Source of the DNA: Aralia elata
Taxonomy: Eukaryota; Streptophyta; Magnoliopsida; Apiales; Araliaceae
Direction: 5' to 3'
NCBI GenBank assembly: GCA_034770075.1
Contig: CM068378.1
Span: 45,164,508 to 45,228,507, forward strand
Length of the DNA stretch: 64,000 nt
This document shows, piece by piece, positions 1-12,285 of the stretch (its first letter is position 1; every line of letters starts with the position of its first letter). The notes below the pieces were generated by a model. That model was not told the DNA's origin. It searched no databases and saw only the letters and a list, made by a program, of their open reading frames with translations. The position numbers and the translations under genes are program-made.

Positions 1-1153
1 GAAAGAACTTTTTCTTTCGGTGCCCCACCAAGTCAGAAGGTAACATCTTACTCACCAAATAATTTGCGTAATCCGCAAACCATGGCACTTCCCCTTGCAC
101 CACAAGTAACTGCTCATCCGGAAAGGATTCATTAATTTCAACTTTGCTGTCTACCTCCCTCTCTGGCTGCTCTAGTCGAGACAAGTGGTCTGCCACTTGG
201 TTTTTGGTACCCTTCCTATCCTTGATCTCCAAATCAAATTCTTACAAAAGCAATATCCACCTGATCAACTTGGGCTTTGCATCCTTCTTCGCCACTAGGT
301 GTCGAATTGCCGACTGATCCGTATACACTATCATCTTTGTGCCTATCAGATATGACCTAAATTTATCAAAGGCGTACACCACTGCCAATAACTCTTTCTC
401 TGTGGTGGTGTAGTTTAACTGTGCATCTGTAAGGGTCTTGCTAGCATAGTATATCACATGAAACATCTTTTCCTTCCTTTGCCCCAAAACAGCCCCTACT
501 GCGTAATCACTGGCATCACACATAAGCTCAAACGGCAACTCCCAATCTGGTGCTGTGATAACTGGTGCTGACATTAACTTATTCTTCAAATGCTCAAATG
601 CCTGCATGCAAGCCTCATCAAAATTAAACTGTGCATCCTTCTCCAATAAACTGCACAATGGTTTAGTTATCTTGGAGAAGTCCTTGATGAATCTGCGGTA
701 GAAACCTGCATGTCCAAGAAAACTGCGGACACCTTTTACTGACGTAGGTGGAGGTAAATTTTCAATAGTTTTCAGCTTTGCCCTGTCCACCTCAATGCCT
801 TTCTTCGACACTTTGTGTCCCAGTATGACTCCTTCTTGCACCATAAAATGGCATTTCTCCCAATTCAATACTAAGTTTGTCTCAACACATCTCTGTAAAA
901 CCATTACCAAGTTTTCAAGACATAGATCGAAAGAATCACCAAATACCGAGAAGTCGTCCATAAATACCTCAACATTCTGTTCGACCATATCTAAAAAAAT
1001 CGCTGTCATACATCGCTGAAAAGTGGCTGGAGCATTGCACAACCCAAAAGACATTCTTCTAAAGGCAAAAGTGCCGTATGGACATGTAAACGTAGTCTTT
1101 TCCTGGTCTTTTGGAGCTATCGTAATCTGATTGTATCCTGAATACCCATCCAA
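1..1153 (-). pseudogene. Element A pol: RT C-terminal part and RNase H, partial
   Basis: This block copies the element's RNA into DNA and degrades the RNA template. The minus-strand translation begins inside the RT palm (motif LDGYSGYNQ), passes the FMDD active site near 955-968, and goes into an RNase H domain with the motif LMCDASDYAVGAVLGQ near 500-540. A TAA stop at 239-241 interrupts the sequence at a position where relatives usually have glutamine. The same frame stays open beyond it to the window edge, with the HLSRL-type RNase H end visible. The link to the upstream frame is lost by a short deletion around 1153-1160 that removes RT residues and shifts the frame. The product would be non-functional. 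Confidence 0.85.
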
Positions 1154-4100
1154 AAGGCATCTGATCGATAAATGGAAGTGGAAAATGGTCCTTCCTTGTA
1201 GCTTTGTTAAGCTTGCGGTAGTCCATGCAAATTCTCCACCCTGTTACGGTTCACGTTGGGATCAGCTCGTTATTCTCATTGGTGACAACGGTCATTCCAC
1301 CCTTCTTTGGTACGCACTGCATAGGGCTCACCCATGCACTATCCGAGATAGGGTAGATTATTCCCGCATCCAGCCATTTCAGTATCTCCTTCTTAACCAC
1401 TTCTTTCATTATAGGATTGAGCCTTCTTTGCTGTTCAACGGTCGGCTTGCTACCATCTTCCAGTAAGATCTTATGCATGCAAAAAGACGGGCTTATCCCC
1501 TTGATATCGGTTATGGTCCATCCAATAGCTGATTTAAACTCTCTAAGCACTCGTAGCAGTTTTTCCTCCTGAAAAGATGTTAGTGCAGAAGAAATAATCA
1601 CAGGTAGCTTTGAATCTTTATTTAAAAATGCGTACCTGAGATGTGCTGGAAGTGGTTTAAGTTCAAGTTCAGGAGGTATCTCAAGAGATGGTTTCAACTT
1701 TGCCGATGTCTCTCCCGCTTTCGTAAGTGGCTCGATAGGTGTTCTGAATTTTCCGAATTTGGGGGTGGTATCCAAATATTGCACAAGTTCGGCACATTCG
1801 TCATCCTCCAAATTTGAATTTTCAGCAATCACTCTTTGCAGTGGTTCATAGCCCAATAAACTATCAACTTCATCACGCACTATACTATCCACCAAGTCAA
1901 CTTTGAAGCATTCTTCTTCATCGGTTGGGAGCTTCATTGCCTTGAAAACGTTGAACGTCACCTCCTGATCATGTACACGCATTGTAAGCTCCCCTTTCTG
2001 GACGTCTATCAAAGTCCTCCACGTGGCTAGGAATGATCTCCCTAGTATGATTGGTATATTTTTGTCTTCCTCATAATCCAGAATAATGAAGTCCGCTGGA
2101 AAGATGAATTTGTCCACTTTCACAAGTACGTCCTCCACTATCCCCCGTGGATATGTGATAGATCTATCAGGTAGCTGTAGGGAAATATTTGTTGGCCTTG
2201 GTTCTAGTAATCCCAACTGACTGAATACTGACAACGGCATCAGGTTGATACTTGCCCCAAGATCACACAAACATTTATCGAAGCTCATCTTTCCGATCGT
2301 GCATGGAATTGTGAAACTGCCCGGATCTTTCAGCTTTAGAGGTAGTTTACGCTGAAGCACTGCACTGCATTCCTCCGTCAAGGCCACTGTTTCAAATTCA
2401 TCTAATCTTCTCTTCCTTGACAATATACCCTTCATGAACTTTGCATAACTTGGCATTTGTTCCAATGCCTCCGCGAAAGGTATGTTGATCTGCAGTTTCT
2501 TAAAAACCTCCAAAAACTTTCTGAACTGATTATCATCCCTCTGCTTGTTCAATCTCTGAGGATATGGAACTCGAGGGTGAACTTGTGGTACTGTAGTCAC
2601 GGGCTTCTTATCTGAACTCACTTTATCCTTCTCTATTTTCTGCGACTCAGACTCATCCTTCTTCTCTTCAATATCTGTCTCAGCTTCAACCCCACTGTCA
2701 TCCCCTTGTAAATTAGGTTCTGCTGTGCCCTGTGTAGTTCCTGTATATTGCTTTCCAGATCTAAGTGTAATGGCCTGACACTGTTCTTTACCCTCTCTCC
2801 GTGGATTTGTCTCTGTATTACTTGGCAATGCACCCTGGGGTCTATTGTTAAGCATAATCGCCATATGCCCCATTTGAGTTTCCAAATTTTTAATAGCCAC
2901 TGCTTGGCTCTTGATCATCACCTCCGTGTTTGCCATGTACTTCAAAATCATCTCCTCCATTTCTGATTTCTTTTCCTGCGGAGGTGCATATGGAGTAGGA
3001 TGTTGTTGTTGAGAATATCCCGGTGGAAAAGGTGGTCGTGGAGCAGACTGTTGCTGCGCTGGCTGAAACTGACTATTCTGCTGAAACTGCTGCTGTTGAT
3101 TTCCTTGGTTGTTTGACCAACTAAAGTTTGGATGGTTGCAGTTGTTGGGGTGGTATGTGTTCTGAAACTGACCTTGGTCTTTCCTATAAGTGTTCACATA
3201 CTGCACCGACTCCGAGTTGATAGCACATCGATCTGTTGAATGCGACCCCACGCAAATCTCACATACGAAGGCAACTGACTTGGCTTTACTTTCCGACAAC
3301 GAATCTATTTTCTCTGCCATAGCTGCCATCTGTGCTGACAACTGGGTAATAGCATCCACTTCCAACAAACCTGCAACTCTGGGCTGTGACGTTCTGGCTG
3401 TAGGATTTTGAAAATCATTTGCTACCATAGTCTCGATAAGGTTATAAGCCTCGTCATAGTTCTTTGCCCCTAAAGCTCCACCCGCAGCTGCATCTACCAT
3501 CTGCCTAGACTGCCATCCCAATCCATTATAAAATGTGTTGATCACCATCCAATCTAGCATCCCATGGTGTGGACACTTCCTTAGCATCTCCTTGTACCTA
3601 TCCCAAGCCTCGTATAAGGACTCACCCTGTTGTTGCTCAAATTGAGAAATTGCCGTCCTTAGTTTTACAGTTTTAGCCATTGGGAACAACTTGGCTAGGA
3701 ATTTTTGTGCTAGGTCCTCCCATGTAGTAATTGATCCTGCAGGCAAAGAATGGAGCCAACTTCTTGCTCTATCCCTTAATGAGAATGGGAATAGCCTTAG
3801 TCGGATAGCATCCTCTGTCACTCCATTGTACCTAAAGGTATCACAAATTTTAATGAAACTCAAAAGATGCTCATTAGGATCGTCTGTAGCAGCACCCCCA
3901 AACTGGACCGAATTCTGCACCATTTGAATGGTTCCTGGTTTAATCTCAAAGGTATTTGCTGCTATTGTCGGTCTGACTATGCTAGACTGCAATCCCATGA
4001 TGTTTGGCATGGAATAGTCCCTCAAAGCTTTATGTTCCTCTCTTTGCTCTACTCTTTGTTCCTCCGCCATATTCGGTATAGTTTCTTCCAACTGTGCTTG

Positions 4101-4217
4101 TAAATTCCTACGCACTCTTGCTTTCCAACCTCTTCCGTCAATATTATCCTGAGCTGGTGTTAATTCTGAGTTGGATGATCGTGTGTGCATAAAAATTCTA
4201 CAAGTACCTGAAACCAA
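1154..4217 (-). pseudogene. Element A gag-protease and RT N-terminal part
   Basis: A 988-codon open frame on the minus strand (4217 to 1251) encodes gag, then protease, then the start of RT. The gag core lies at about residues 85-250 (motifs ARSWLHSLPAGS and QFEQQQGESLYEAW). A short Cys-Cys-His-Cys-like cluster (CEICVGSHSTDRC) follows near residue 320, then a Gln/Pro-rich tail to about residue 410. The aspartic protease motif CDLGASINLMP is near residue 650; the family often has this DLGA variant. The frame ends at a TGA (1251-1253) just before the conserved RT segment CMDYRKLNKATRKDHF, which is still readable after the stop. Relatives have arginine there, so a CGA to TGA change fits. Start choice is uncertain. 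Confidence 0.85.
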
Positions 4218-4312
4218 AACAAAAATAAAAATAGAAATAAGAAAAGATTAGAGTTGTCTAAGTCAAACAATATAGCTTAAAACTGATGATAATAATAAAA
4301 ATCTAACGCCTA

Positions 4313-4330
4313 TCCCTGGCAACGGCGCCA
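4313..4330 (-). promoter_or_regulatory. Primer-binding site of element A
   Basis: The minus strand reads TGGCGCCGTTGCCAGGGA directly inside the LTR edge. This closely matches the PBS usual for Athila-type elements, which I recall as tRNA-Asp type. It sits between the LTR and gag, as expected for priming minus-strand DNA synthesis. Confidence 0.8.
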
Positions 4331-4336
4331 AAAACT

Positions 4337-5737
4337 TGTTGCCTCTTTTTAAGTCTTAAATAAAAGAGCTCTAACTCACGCAAGTATACGTGGTCAACAA
4401 GTAATACAGAGGAAGTAGAGTATCGTCCTACAGAGACAGGATTAAATTAATTCACTATGCATCAGCCCTATCACTATACTTATTTGCCTAAACTATTGAC
4501 TTACTTTTGGTGACAAAATTATTTTTATATCAATTAATAACTAAATATGCAAATACTAACGAAATATATCAAGCTTGGAATTAATGAGATCCTAACTTCA
4601 TTTAATAGTTCATCTAATTACCACTATCATGCTAGTAAGTTCACATATCACAGAAAAGTAGTCAAGGACACTAAAATAGACATAACCATTTGTCAATGCA
4701 TTATGACCTACTTACATAATATCCATACGTGATAGACACCATATAATCACCACTATAACCAAAATCACTATATTACTATGTGAAATTGCAATTATATTGA
4801 TTTTAAGCACAAGTCCTTATTTTGACTCTTACGGTGAAACAGTATATTTCTATCTGATTCACAAAATAATAAGCTATCCAATTAAGCCTCATATTCGCAA
4901 GCTATCATGATTACAATTCATACTTACATGTTATTTTTCAATTCCATACAAGTACTGAAATCGAATGGTGATCAAGCATTCATACATGTAAAACAATCAT
5001 GATAGAAATTCCTTATGATCTGCAAAACAATCTAACAGTCAAGCTTATAATTAGACTACATATTAAAATCCGTTAGAATCCCATAATGGATATTAGTTCA
5101 TGTCTGAACCAAAAGCCATTATGGGATCAAAACTAAAAATGGAAAAATAAACAATCAATTGAAATAATAAGAATTAGATTTATCAAACCCAATTGAAGAA
5201 TAAAATCCAAAGTGAAATTCAACCCACATCAATATCCAATGCTCGAACAAAAGTAATCCACAGAATATCTCTCTAAAACTATCTCTCTAGAAAGAAAAAA
5301 TAGAATCCCTCATCATATTACTAAAAGTCTCCACGTTTTTATTCTTAGGGTTTCCTTCTCACTATCTGATCAATATGGACTAGAATCCTCTTCAGAATTG
5401 GCTTCCTTTTCCTCCTCCAGCTGAACTTTGGTACCCAAAAACGTGGCCTAGCGCTGCTGGCGCTTGGTTGGGCGCTAATGGCGCTTGGGTGCAGTAGCTA
5501 AGGTCTTGTGTAGCGCTGCTAGCGCTATGTTGGGCGCTGCTGGCGCTTTGCCTGGCCCAGGAATTTACAAAAATGCCACTAGGTCTATGTTGAGCTCCAA
5601 ATTTACCCTTTTGCCCCTCCAGCTCCAACCTACAATAAATAAACACAAAAACAAATAAAATAATACTAAAAACACTTAAAGACCACAATAATTAAGTCGA
5701 ACAATACCTGATTCATAGGTATAAAACCCAATCATCA
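4337..5737 (-). repeat. 5' LTR of element A
   Basis: The minus strand starts TGATGATTGGGTTTTATACC at 5737 and ends ...GGCAACA about 6 bp before the PBS, giving roughly 1.4 kb with TG...CA ends. Its start closely resembles the start of the Athila-like LTR at 38587 (TGATGAGTGAGTTTTATACC). The LTR is AT-rich apart from a GC-rich pocket at 5441-5560. The 98-codon ORF inside it (5392-5688) is not considered a gene. The inner edge is placed from the PBS and could be off by a few bases. Confidence 0.75.
5441..5560. repeat. GC-rich GCGCT repeat pocket in LTR A
   Basis: A run of about six near-repeats of GCGCTNNTGGCGCTT-like units lies in otherwise AT-rich LTR sequence. The two halves (about 5451-5495 and 5511-5552) look like a duplicated module. 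The function is unknown. Confidence 0.6.
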
Positions 5738-5784
5738 ATTACAATCCCGGAAGAGGGAGATACGGATGACCTGCGGAAAAAAAA

Positions 5785-8645
5785 ATGAGACAAATGGAGG
5801 AAACCATCCAATCTATGAAGGGCATAGGGTCCCTAGGCAGGGTTAACTATTCAGATTTATGTGTCTTCCCCGGAACTAGATACCCGGAGAAATTTAAAAT
5901 CCCCGAATTTGAAAAGTACAATGGGAAGGGGGATCCTTACACACATCTGAAAATCTACATCGGGGAGCTTGGATCTTACGCCAAGGATGAGGGTCTAAGG
6001 ATGCAACTTTTCCAAAAGAGTTTGACGGGAGAAGCGAGAATCTGGTATGCCCGTCTTGACAATGCCCGGATCCATAATTGGGAAGAGTTGGCCCATACCT
6101 TTTTAACACAGTATAGCTTCCACGCACAAATGGCCCCGGATAGATACCAAATGACAAAAGTTAAGAAGCAACCCAGGGAATCCTTCAAGGATTATGCACA
6201 ACGATGGAGGGGTATGGCCGCACAGGTGAATCCCCCGATGAGCGAATCGGAGATGGTGATGACCTTTGTAGACATTCAAGAGGCATCGTATTATGAGCGG
6301 GTCATATCGGGGATTGGTAGACCCTTTGCTGAGATGATTAAACATGGAGAAATGGTGGATATAGGGTTAAAATTTGGCAAAATCTGGGATTTCACGGCTT
6401 TGGAAACGGCTGCAGAACAAATACAGAATGGAAACTATGGTAGCACTTCCCGTAGGGTCCAAAAGAAGAAGGAAGAAGATGTTTCCCTCATCCTGCAGGG
6501 GTCATCTAGAAGGACAGAAATCAATCCTCCAGCACAGGTGCAGAGGGTAGGGCCATCCCGATAGCCTAACTTCACAGATCAGAGGGCAGAAGGGCGAAGG
6601 AGATTCGAGGCCTCGCAAAATCGAGTATTCACCCCACTCGGGGATCCTCTTGAGCGGATTTTGGCGGTATTGATAGCCCAAAAGAAGATAGTTGATTTGG
6701 CACCCCCGAGTGACCCAAAGGGAAAAAGGTTTGACCCAAGCAAGCGATGCGCATACCACTCAGGTTCCCCTGGTCATGATACGCAGGATTGTTGGACGTT
6801 GAAGCACAGGATCCAGAACTTGATTGATAATGGGGAAATTGTGGTGGAACAGCCGGACTCCCCAAATGTCAAGGTCAATCCCCTGCCAAGGCATGATGGA
6901 GGGGGGGTCAATGTGGCGGAGGCCAGTGAAGCCGGGGGGCCGTCAAGGCTGAACTATGTGAAGAAAATCGATGAAATAATCAACATGATAAATGATCACG
7001 GGAGTGCACGGGGAGCGCCCATTAGGTTGATGGGTGTAAGTAGAAATACCACGGAGGGACCTGTCAAGTTGGCGGCTCCGAAACCCCTCATCCTTGCAGC
7101 GAGATCGCAGCTCCCGGTCAGCGGTCTAAAGACGGTACCATGGAATTATGGGGGGGTGTCAGAGGAAGCGGCCAGTTGTGCTTCTGTGACGACAAAAGGG
7201 AACCCCTTATATCTTCCCGGGCGTGTCCTTGGGAGCCAAAAGAAGAAAAATGAAGAAATCTCCGAGGAGAAAGCCATAGAATTCTTGAAGAGGATGGATC
7301 ATCCGGAAACAAGAGGGATCCAGATTTTGAATGAGGAGTCGACCCTGACATCAATCATGGACTTGGTGTTATCGTCCAATGATCACTGCAAAACCCTGGC
7401 GAAAGTCCTGGAGGAGGCATACGTTCCTAAAGAAATTAGCAAGGAGGGCTTCGGCCATTTGGTGGACCACCTGTTGGAGAGTGATGTAATATCATTCACA
7501 GATGATGATATCCCCAAGGAAGGAAGGGGGCACCGAAAACCGCTACATATTACGGTAATCTCCTCAGGTTATATCATGAATGGGGTGCTGATCGATGGGG
7601 GATCGGCGTCGAATATCTGTCCCCTCAGCACATTGCAGAAGATGAACATCAATCCCAAGCGCCTATGGGCCAGTCATGTGGTGGTGCGAGCTTTCGATGG
7701 TTCTCAGAGGGATACAATTGGAGAGATAGAATTGCCGTTGGAAATAGGACCTTGTACTTTTGATATCTCTTTCAAAGTCCTAGACATTACGGCAAGTTAC
7801 AACCTGTTATTAGGTAGGCCGTGGATACACATGGCCGGGGCAGTTCCCTCCACACTACACCAGCAAATCAAACTAATCATCGACAGGAATCTGATAACGA
7901 TCTCGGCAGAATGTGATGACCCTTCTCCTCCCAGGAATGGCCTGCCAGTGATCAATGTGGACGAGTCGGCGGCACCTGCCAGTTTTCAGGCATTAGAAAT
8001 TAGCACTCCCCACTACAGATGCCTGGGAGCCCGAGCCGTGAAACCTAAGGTCTCTCCAGAACTTACCTTCGTTGCAAAAGAAATGATGAAAATGAAATTC
8101 CAGCCTGGACAGGGGTTAGGAAAGAGCAGTCAAGGAATCACCGAGGCCATTCATCTACCCCATCAGATAGGTAAAACAGGGTTGGGATATCGTGAAGGCA
8201 TAGCACGGAGACACCGTCAGAGCATGGCCCCGATTCGACTGGCTGGCAAACCGGTGACCAAGGTCAACAATGAACAAGGGACTAGCGAGCCTGTGATTGG
8301 GACAGGGGATGAAGAATTGACCACCACAAATGATGAGTCAACCAAGAGGGAAAGTTTCCTACAGGAGGTCGCGTAAAAGTTTGAAACCAGGTGCTATATC
8401 CCCGGACAATTAACAAGCAATGGAGAGGGGACGGATGTTGTCGTGCCACCGGGAGCCCAACAAGGTGTGCCTGTCATCGATTGGGCAGGGCTAAGTATTC
8501 TTGGAGAAGATAAGAAGAGGGACTCAGGCGACGTAGCCGTAATCATCGGGGAAGTGTCCGATGTGAAGCCCCATTTTATCCAGCGCATTTCATCTGACCT
8601 GACCGTCGACAACTGGACCATGAAACCAGTAATATCCAAACAAGG
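5785..8645 (+). pseudogene. Element B gag-protease with G-patch
   Basis: One frame encodes particle protein and protease. The gag core is at residues 30-200 (motifs KFKIPEFEKYNGKGDPYTH and ARIWYARLD). A Cys-His cluster (CAYHSGSPGHDTQDC) lies near residue 321. The protease motif LIDGGSASNICP is near residue 604, with LLLGRPWIH downstream as in related proteases. A G-patch-like segment (FQPGQGLGKSSQG, GLGYREG) lies near residues 770-805. In-frame stops are TAG at 6562-6564 and TAA at 8374-8376; the same frame continues after each, and no frameshift is visible. The ATG at 5785 is only the first available one. Similar residues upstream are out of frame across a poly-A run, so the true N-terminus was probably cut off by element A. 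Confidence 0.85.
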
Positions 8646-8810
8646 GTAAAACCCAACATCAGGGTGGTAGACCCCAGAGGATGGGAGGATGAAGAAGTTT
8701 ATTTTTGTTGTTTTGTATTTTGCATAATTATGTCGTTTCTTCATGTTATCTGAAAATGTGATCGTCGTGGAAAATAACTTATATATGACAAGTATTTTGT
8801 TTCGTGTCAG
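8646..8810 (+). other. Probable intron between protease and RT of element B
   Basis: The donor CAAGG|GTAAAA and acceptor TTTCGTGTCAG|GTGTACC bound 165 bp of T-rich sequence. The sequence carries an in-frame TAA at 8647-8649 immediately after the donor. Removing it joins the gag-protease frame to the pol frame in the same phase. Ogre-type elements are known to carry a spliced intron at exactly this place, where the unspliced RNA gives gag-protease and the spliced RNA gives gag-pol. The assignment is by sequence reading only. Confidence 0.65.
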
Positions 8811-11800
8811 GTGTACCAATTTGAGTAATCCTTGCCTAACAAGCGGTCTTTCAAATTTGAATGATGATTATGATTTTGACATTGAGCTGGATTTCGATTT
8901 AATGGGCATTGAGCAAGACGAGACAGATTATGACGACGCGCCTGACGAGATCAAAGGATGGGTCGAGGATAAACCCAAACCCAACTTGGACCAAACCATC
9001 ACTATAGATATCGGAACCCCTGACAAGCCAAAAGAACTCAAGATAGGGACGGACCTTACCCCTAGCCAGAAAGCAGAAATAACTGAGTTGCTAAGCCAAT
9101 ATGAGGATGTCTTTGCCTGGTCTCATAAGGATATGATCGGATTGTCCACCGACATTGTGGTACACCGATTGCCCATCAAGGAGGGTTTCAGGCCTGTCAA
9201 GCAAAAATTAAGAAAGTTGAAACCGGAGTGGAACTTGAAAGTGAAGGAAGAGATCATCAAACAGTTCAGGGCGGGAATCATTATGGTGTCCACTTACCTA
9301 GAATGGCTGTCCAATGTAGTCCCAGTGGCTAAGCCTGGAGGGAAGGTGAGGGTATGTGTAAACTATAGAGATCTAAACAAGGCCAGTCTCAAGGAGAACT
9401 TCCCGGTGCCTTTCATACACATCCTGGTGGATAACACAACCCAGTACGAAATGTACTCTTTTGTGGATTGCTTTGCGGGGTATCATCAGATAATGGTGGC
9501 GGAGGAAGATCGAGAAAAGACCGCTTTCATCACCCCTTGGGGCACCTTCTGCTATAGACGATTAGCTTTCGGTCTCACGAATGCGGGGGCTACTTACCAG
9601 AGAGCCATGATGGCCCTGTTCCATGACATGATGCATAAGGAGATAGAGGTCTACGTGGATGACATTATCGTGAAGTCGATGGTAGAGTCTGATCATGTAA
9701 CCCATCTCAAAAAGCTATTCGACCGGCTCAGAAAATATAATTTGAAGCTCAATCCAGCAAAGTGTGTTTTCGGAGTGCAGTCGGGTAAGCTCTTGGGATT
9801 CCTGGTTAGTGATCAAGGCATTGAGTTGGATCCAGCAAAGATTAAGGCCATTGTGGATATGCCGGCACCTCACACGGAGAAGGAGATAAGAGGATTCCTG
9901 GGAAGAATAAACTTCATTAGCCGCTTCATATCCCACTTGACAACTACATGTGAGCCAATTTTCAAACTGTTAAGAAAAGGTGCTTTCCAAGAATGGAATG
10001 AGCAATGTCAAAAGGCTTTTCAGACCATTAAAAAGCAGCTGACAGAGGCACCAGTGCTAGTACCCCCGAAGGATGGGATCCCTCTGTTTATGTATATATC
10101 GGTAAATGCCATCGCAATGGGATGTATGCTGGGGCAGAAGAATGAGGCCGGTCAAGAGCAGGCCATCTATTACCTCAGCAAGAGATTTAGCCAATGTGAA
10201 CAGAATTACACTCCCATCGAGAAGACCTGTTGTGCTCTGGCCTGGGCTGCAGGGAGATTACAGCATTACCTCCATGGGCATACTACGTACCTGATATCGA
10301 GAATGGATCCCCTGAAATATATTTTTGAAAGGCCCATGCTGAATTGTCGACTGTCAAGATGGCAGTTAATCTTACAACAGTTCGACATGGTGTACGTAAC
10401 TTAGAAAGCCATGAAAGGGCAGGGAATTGCAGATCAGTTGGCGGAAACCCCGTCAGGAGGGATGGAGCCGTTAGAAACTCCTCTGCCGGGCGAGGATATA
10501 TTTTGGGTGTCACACTCAAAATGTGATGACGAAGGGCAGTTCTGGAAGCTGTATTTTGATGGTGCCATGAATGCTGAGGGGGCAGGAGCCGGGGCGGTCC
10601 TGGTCTCTATCACCGGAGAGCAAAACCCTGTGGCCACTAAATTGCAGTTCAGCAATTCAAACAACACAGCTGAATACGAGGGATGTATATTGGGACTCCG
10701 TTTTGCCCGCGATATGGGAGTGAAGAGATTAGCGGTGTTTGGGGATTCAGAACTGGTAATCAGACAAGCGATCGGGGTGTACAACACTAAGGAGCTTCGA
10801 TTACTTCCATACCATCGTTGTGTTACCCAATTGATGCAAGAGTTCGAAGATATCGCTTTCCGACATATCCCCCGGGGACAGAATGACTTTGCTGATGCGT
10901 TGGCAACCCTGGCTTCCTTAATCCATATAATCAAAAGAAAAGACATTCCACAGATTGAGATAGCCGTACAGAATACCCCGGCATACGAGGAACATGTTGC
11001 AGTATTATCAGACGAGATTATTCTGCCAAAGCAGCCTTGGTATCACGACATAAGGGAATATCTAAGGGATAGATCCCTTCCCGACCAGGCAAGCCGAGCT
11101 AAAAGGATGAGAATTCAAAAGATGGCAATGAAATTTTACCTGAGTGGGGATTCACTCTACAAGAGGGATACTGGGTTGGGACTGTTGCAATGCGTAGATG
11201 AGACACAGGGCCAAAGGATTATGAATGAAATACATGGTGGAGTGTGTGGGCCACACATGAGTGGACCAATGCTAGCCAAAAAGATCTTGAGAACGGGGCA
11301 TTATTGGTTAACACTGAAGGCCGACTGTGACGATCATGTCAAACGGTGTTACCAATACCAAGCGCACGGTAATGTGATCCATACGCCTCCCATTGAACTG
11401 CACTATATGACCTCCCCGTGGCTATTTTCAATGTGGGGAATGGATGTAATCGGACCAATAGAGCCCAAAGCAAGCAACGGGCACCGATTCATTTTCGTCA
11501 TGATCGATTACTTCACCAAATGGGTAGAAGCATCTTCTTTCCCCAAAGTAACTCAGGAGGTCATCGTCGGTTTCATCAGGAATAATGTCATTTGTCGATA
11601 CGGGCAACCTGAGGTCTTGGTCTCCGACAAAGCCAAGAATTTGAACAACGCCCTCATGAAGGGACTGTGTGACCAGTTTAAGATCAAACACCTCAATTCT
11701 GTTATTTACCGTCCCAGGATGAATGGGGCAATGGAGGCTGCAAATAAGAACATCAAGAAGATCATGGTGAAGATGTCTGCTAATCATCGGGGATGGCCGG

Positions 11801-12285
11801 ATCTGTTACCCCTCACCCTGCTGGCATACCGAACGTCAACGCGTACTTCCATAGGGGCAACCCCTTACGCTTTGGTGTATGGAATGGAGGCTGTTCTGCC
11901 AGTTGAGGTTGAGATGGCGTCCCTCAGAATAGTGATCGATGCTCAGATAAGCGAGGAGGATTGGATGCAAAGTCGATACGACCAATTGGCCCTAATTGAT
12001 GAAAGGAGGGTGGCTGCGGTTTGGCACGGTCATTTATATCAACAAAGGATCTCTCGATCGTACAACAAAAGGATAAGACCTCGGAAGTTCAAGGAAAATG
12101 ACTTGGTGCTAAAAAGAGTCATGCCTTGTCAAGACGAAGCCAAGGGGAAGTTTGCCCCGAACTGGGAAGGACCATTTGTGGTTAAGAAAGTGCTATCCGG
12201 AGGAGCCCTCATATTGCAAGAAATGGATGGGGAGGTATTTCCACAACCCCTCAATTCCGACTCGGTGAAGAGGTTTTACGCTTGA
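8811..12285 (+). pseudogene. Element B pol: RT, RNase H, second RNase H, integrase
   Basis: RT spans about 9200-9900, with motif VCVNYRDLNKAS and active site YVDD at 9652-9663. A first RNase H follows to about 10400. A TAG at 10402-10404 breaks the frame where glutamine is usual. Beyond it, in frame, lies a second RNase H of archaeal type (10540-10920, motifs LYFDGAMN and NNTAEYEG), diagnostic of the Tat lineage. Integrase follows: zinc-binding region near 11230-11360, catalytic Asp near 11442 and 11625, and Glu near 11733, with DD35E-like spacing. The zinc finger has RCYQYQ where the family normally has a CxxC pair, so its last Cys is lost. The stop codon is TGA at 12283-12285. The element-encoded machinery is inactive as it stands. 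Confidence 0.9.

Larger units (their letters stand above)
1..5737 (-). mobile_element. Athila-type Ty3/gypsy retrotransposon A (5' part)
   Basis: The element reads on the minus strand from its 5' LTR (5737 to about 4337) through PBS, gag, protease, RT and RNase H, and leaves the window at base 1. Integrase and the 3' LTR are therefore outside. The Athila assignment rests on the PBS type, the long gag with a glutamine-rich tail, the DLGA-type protease motif, and an RT with an FMDD motif. The right end abuts the truncated 5' end of element B, so A most likely inserted into B. Only one end is visible, so no target duplication can be checked. Confidence 0.85.

Noticed and set aside
5392..5688. 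98-codon ORF
   Set aside because: It lies wholly within LTR A and owes its length to the GC-rich pocket; no similarity is recognised.
8394..8819. 141-codon minus-strand ORF
   Set aside because: It is the shadow of the gag-protease end and intron of element B on the other strand.
10434..10946. 170-codon minus-strand ORF
   Set aside because: It is the complement of the second RNase H domain, which is conserved on the plus strand.
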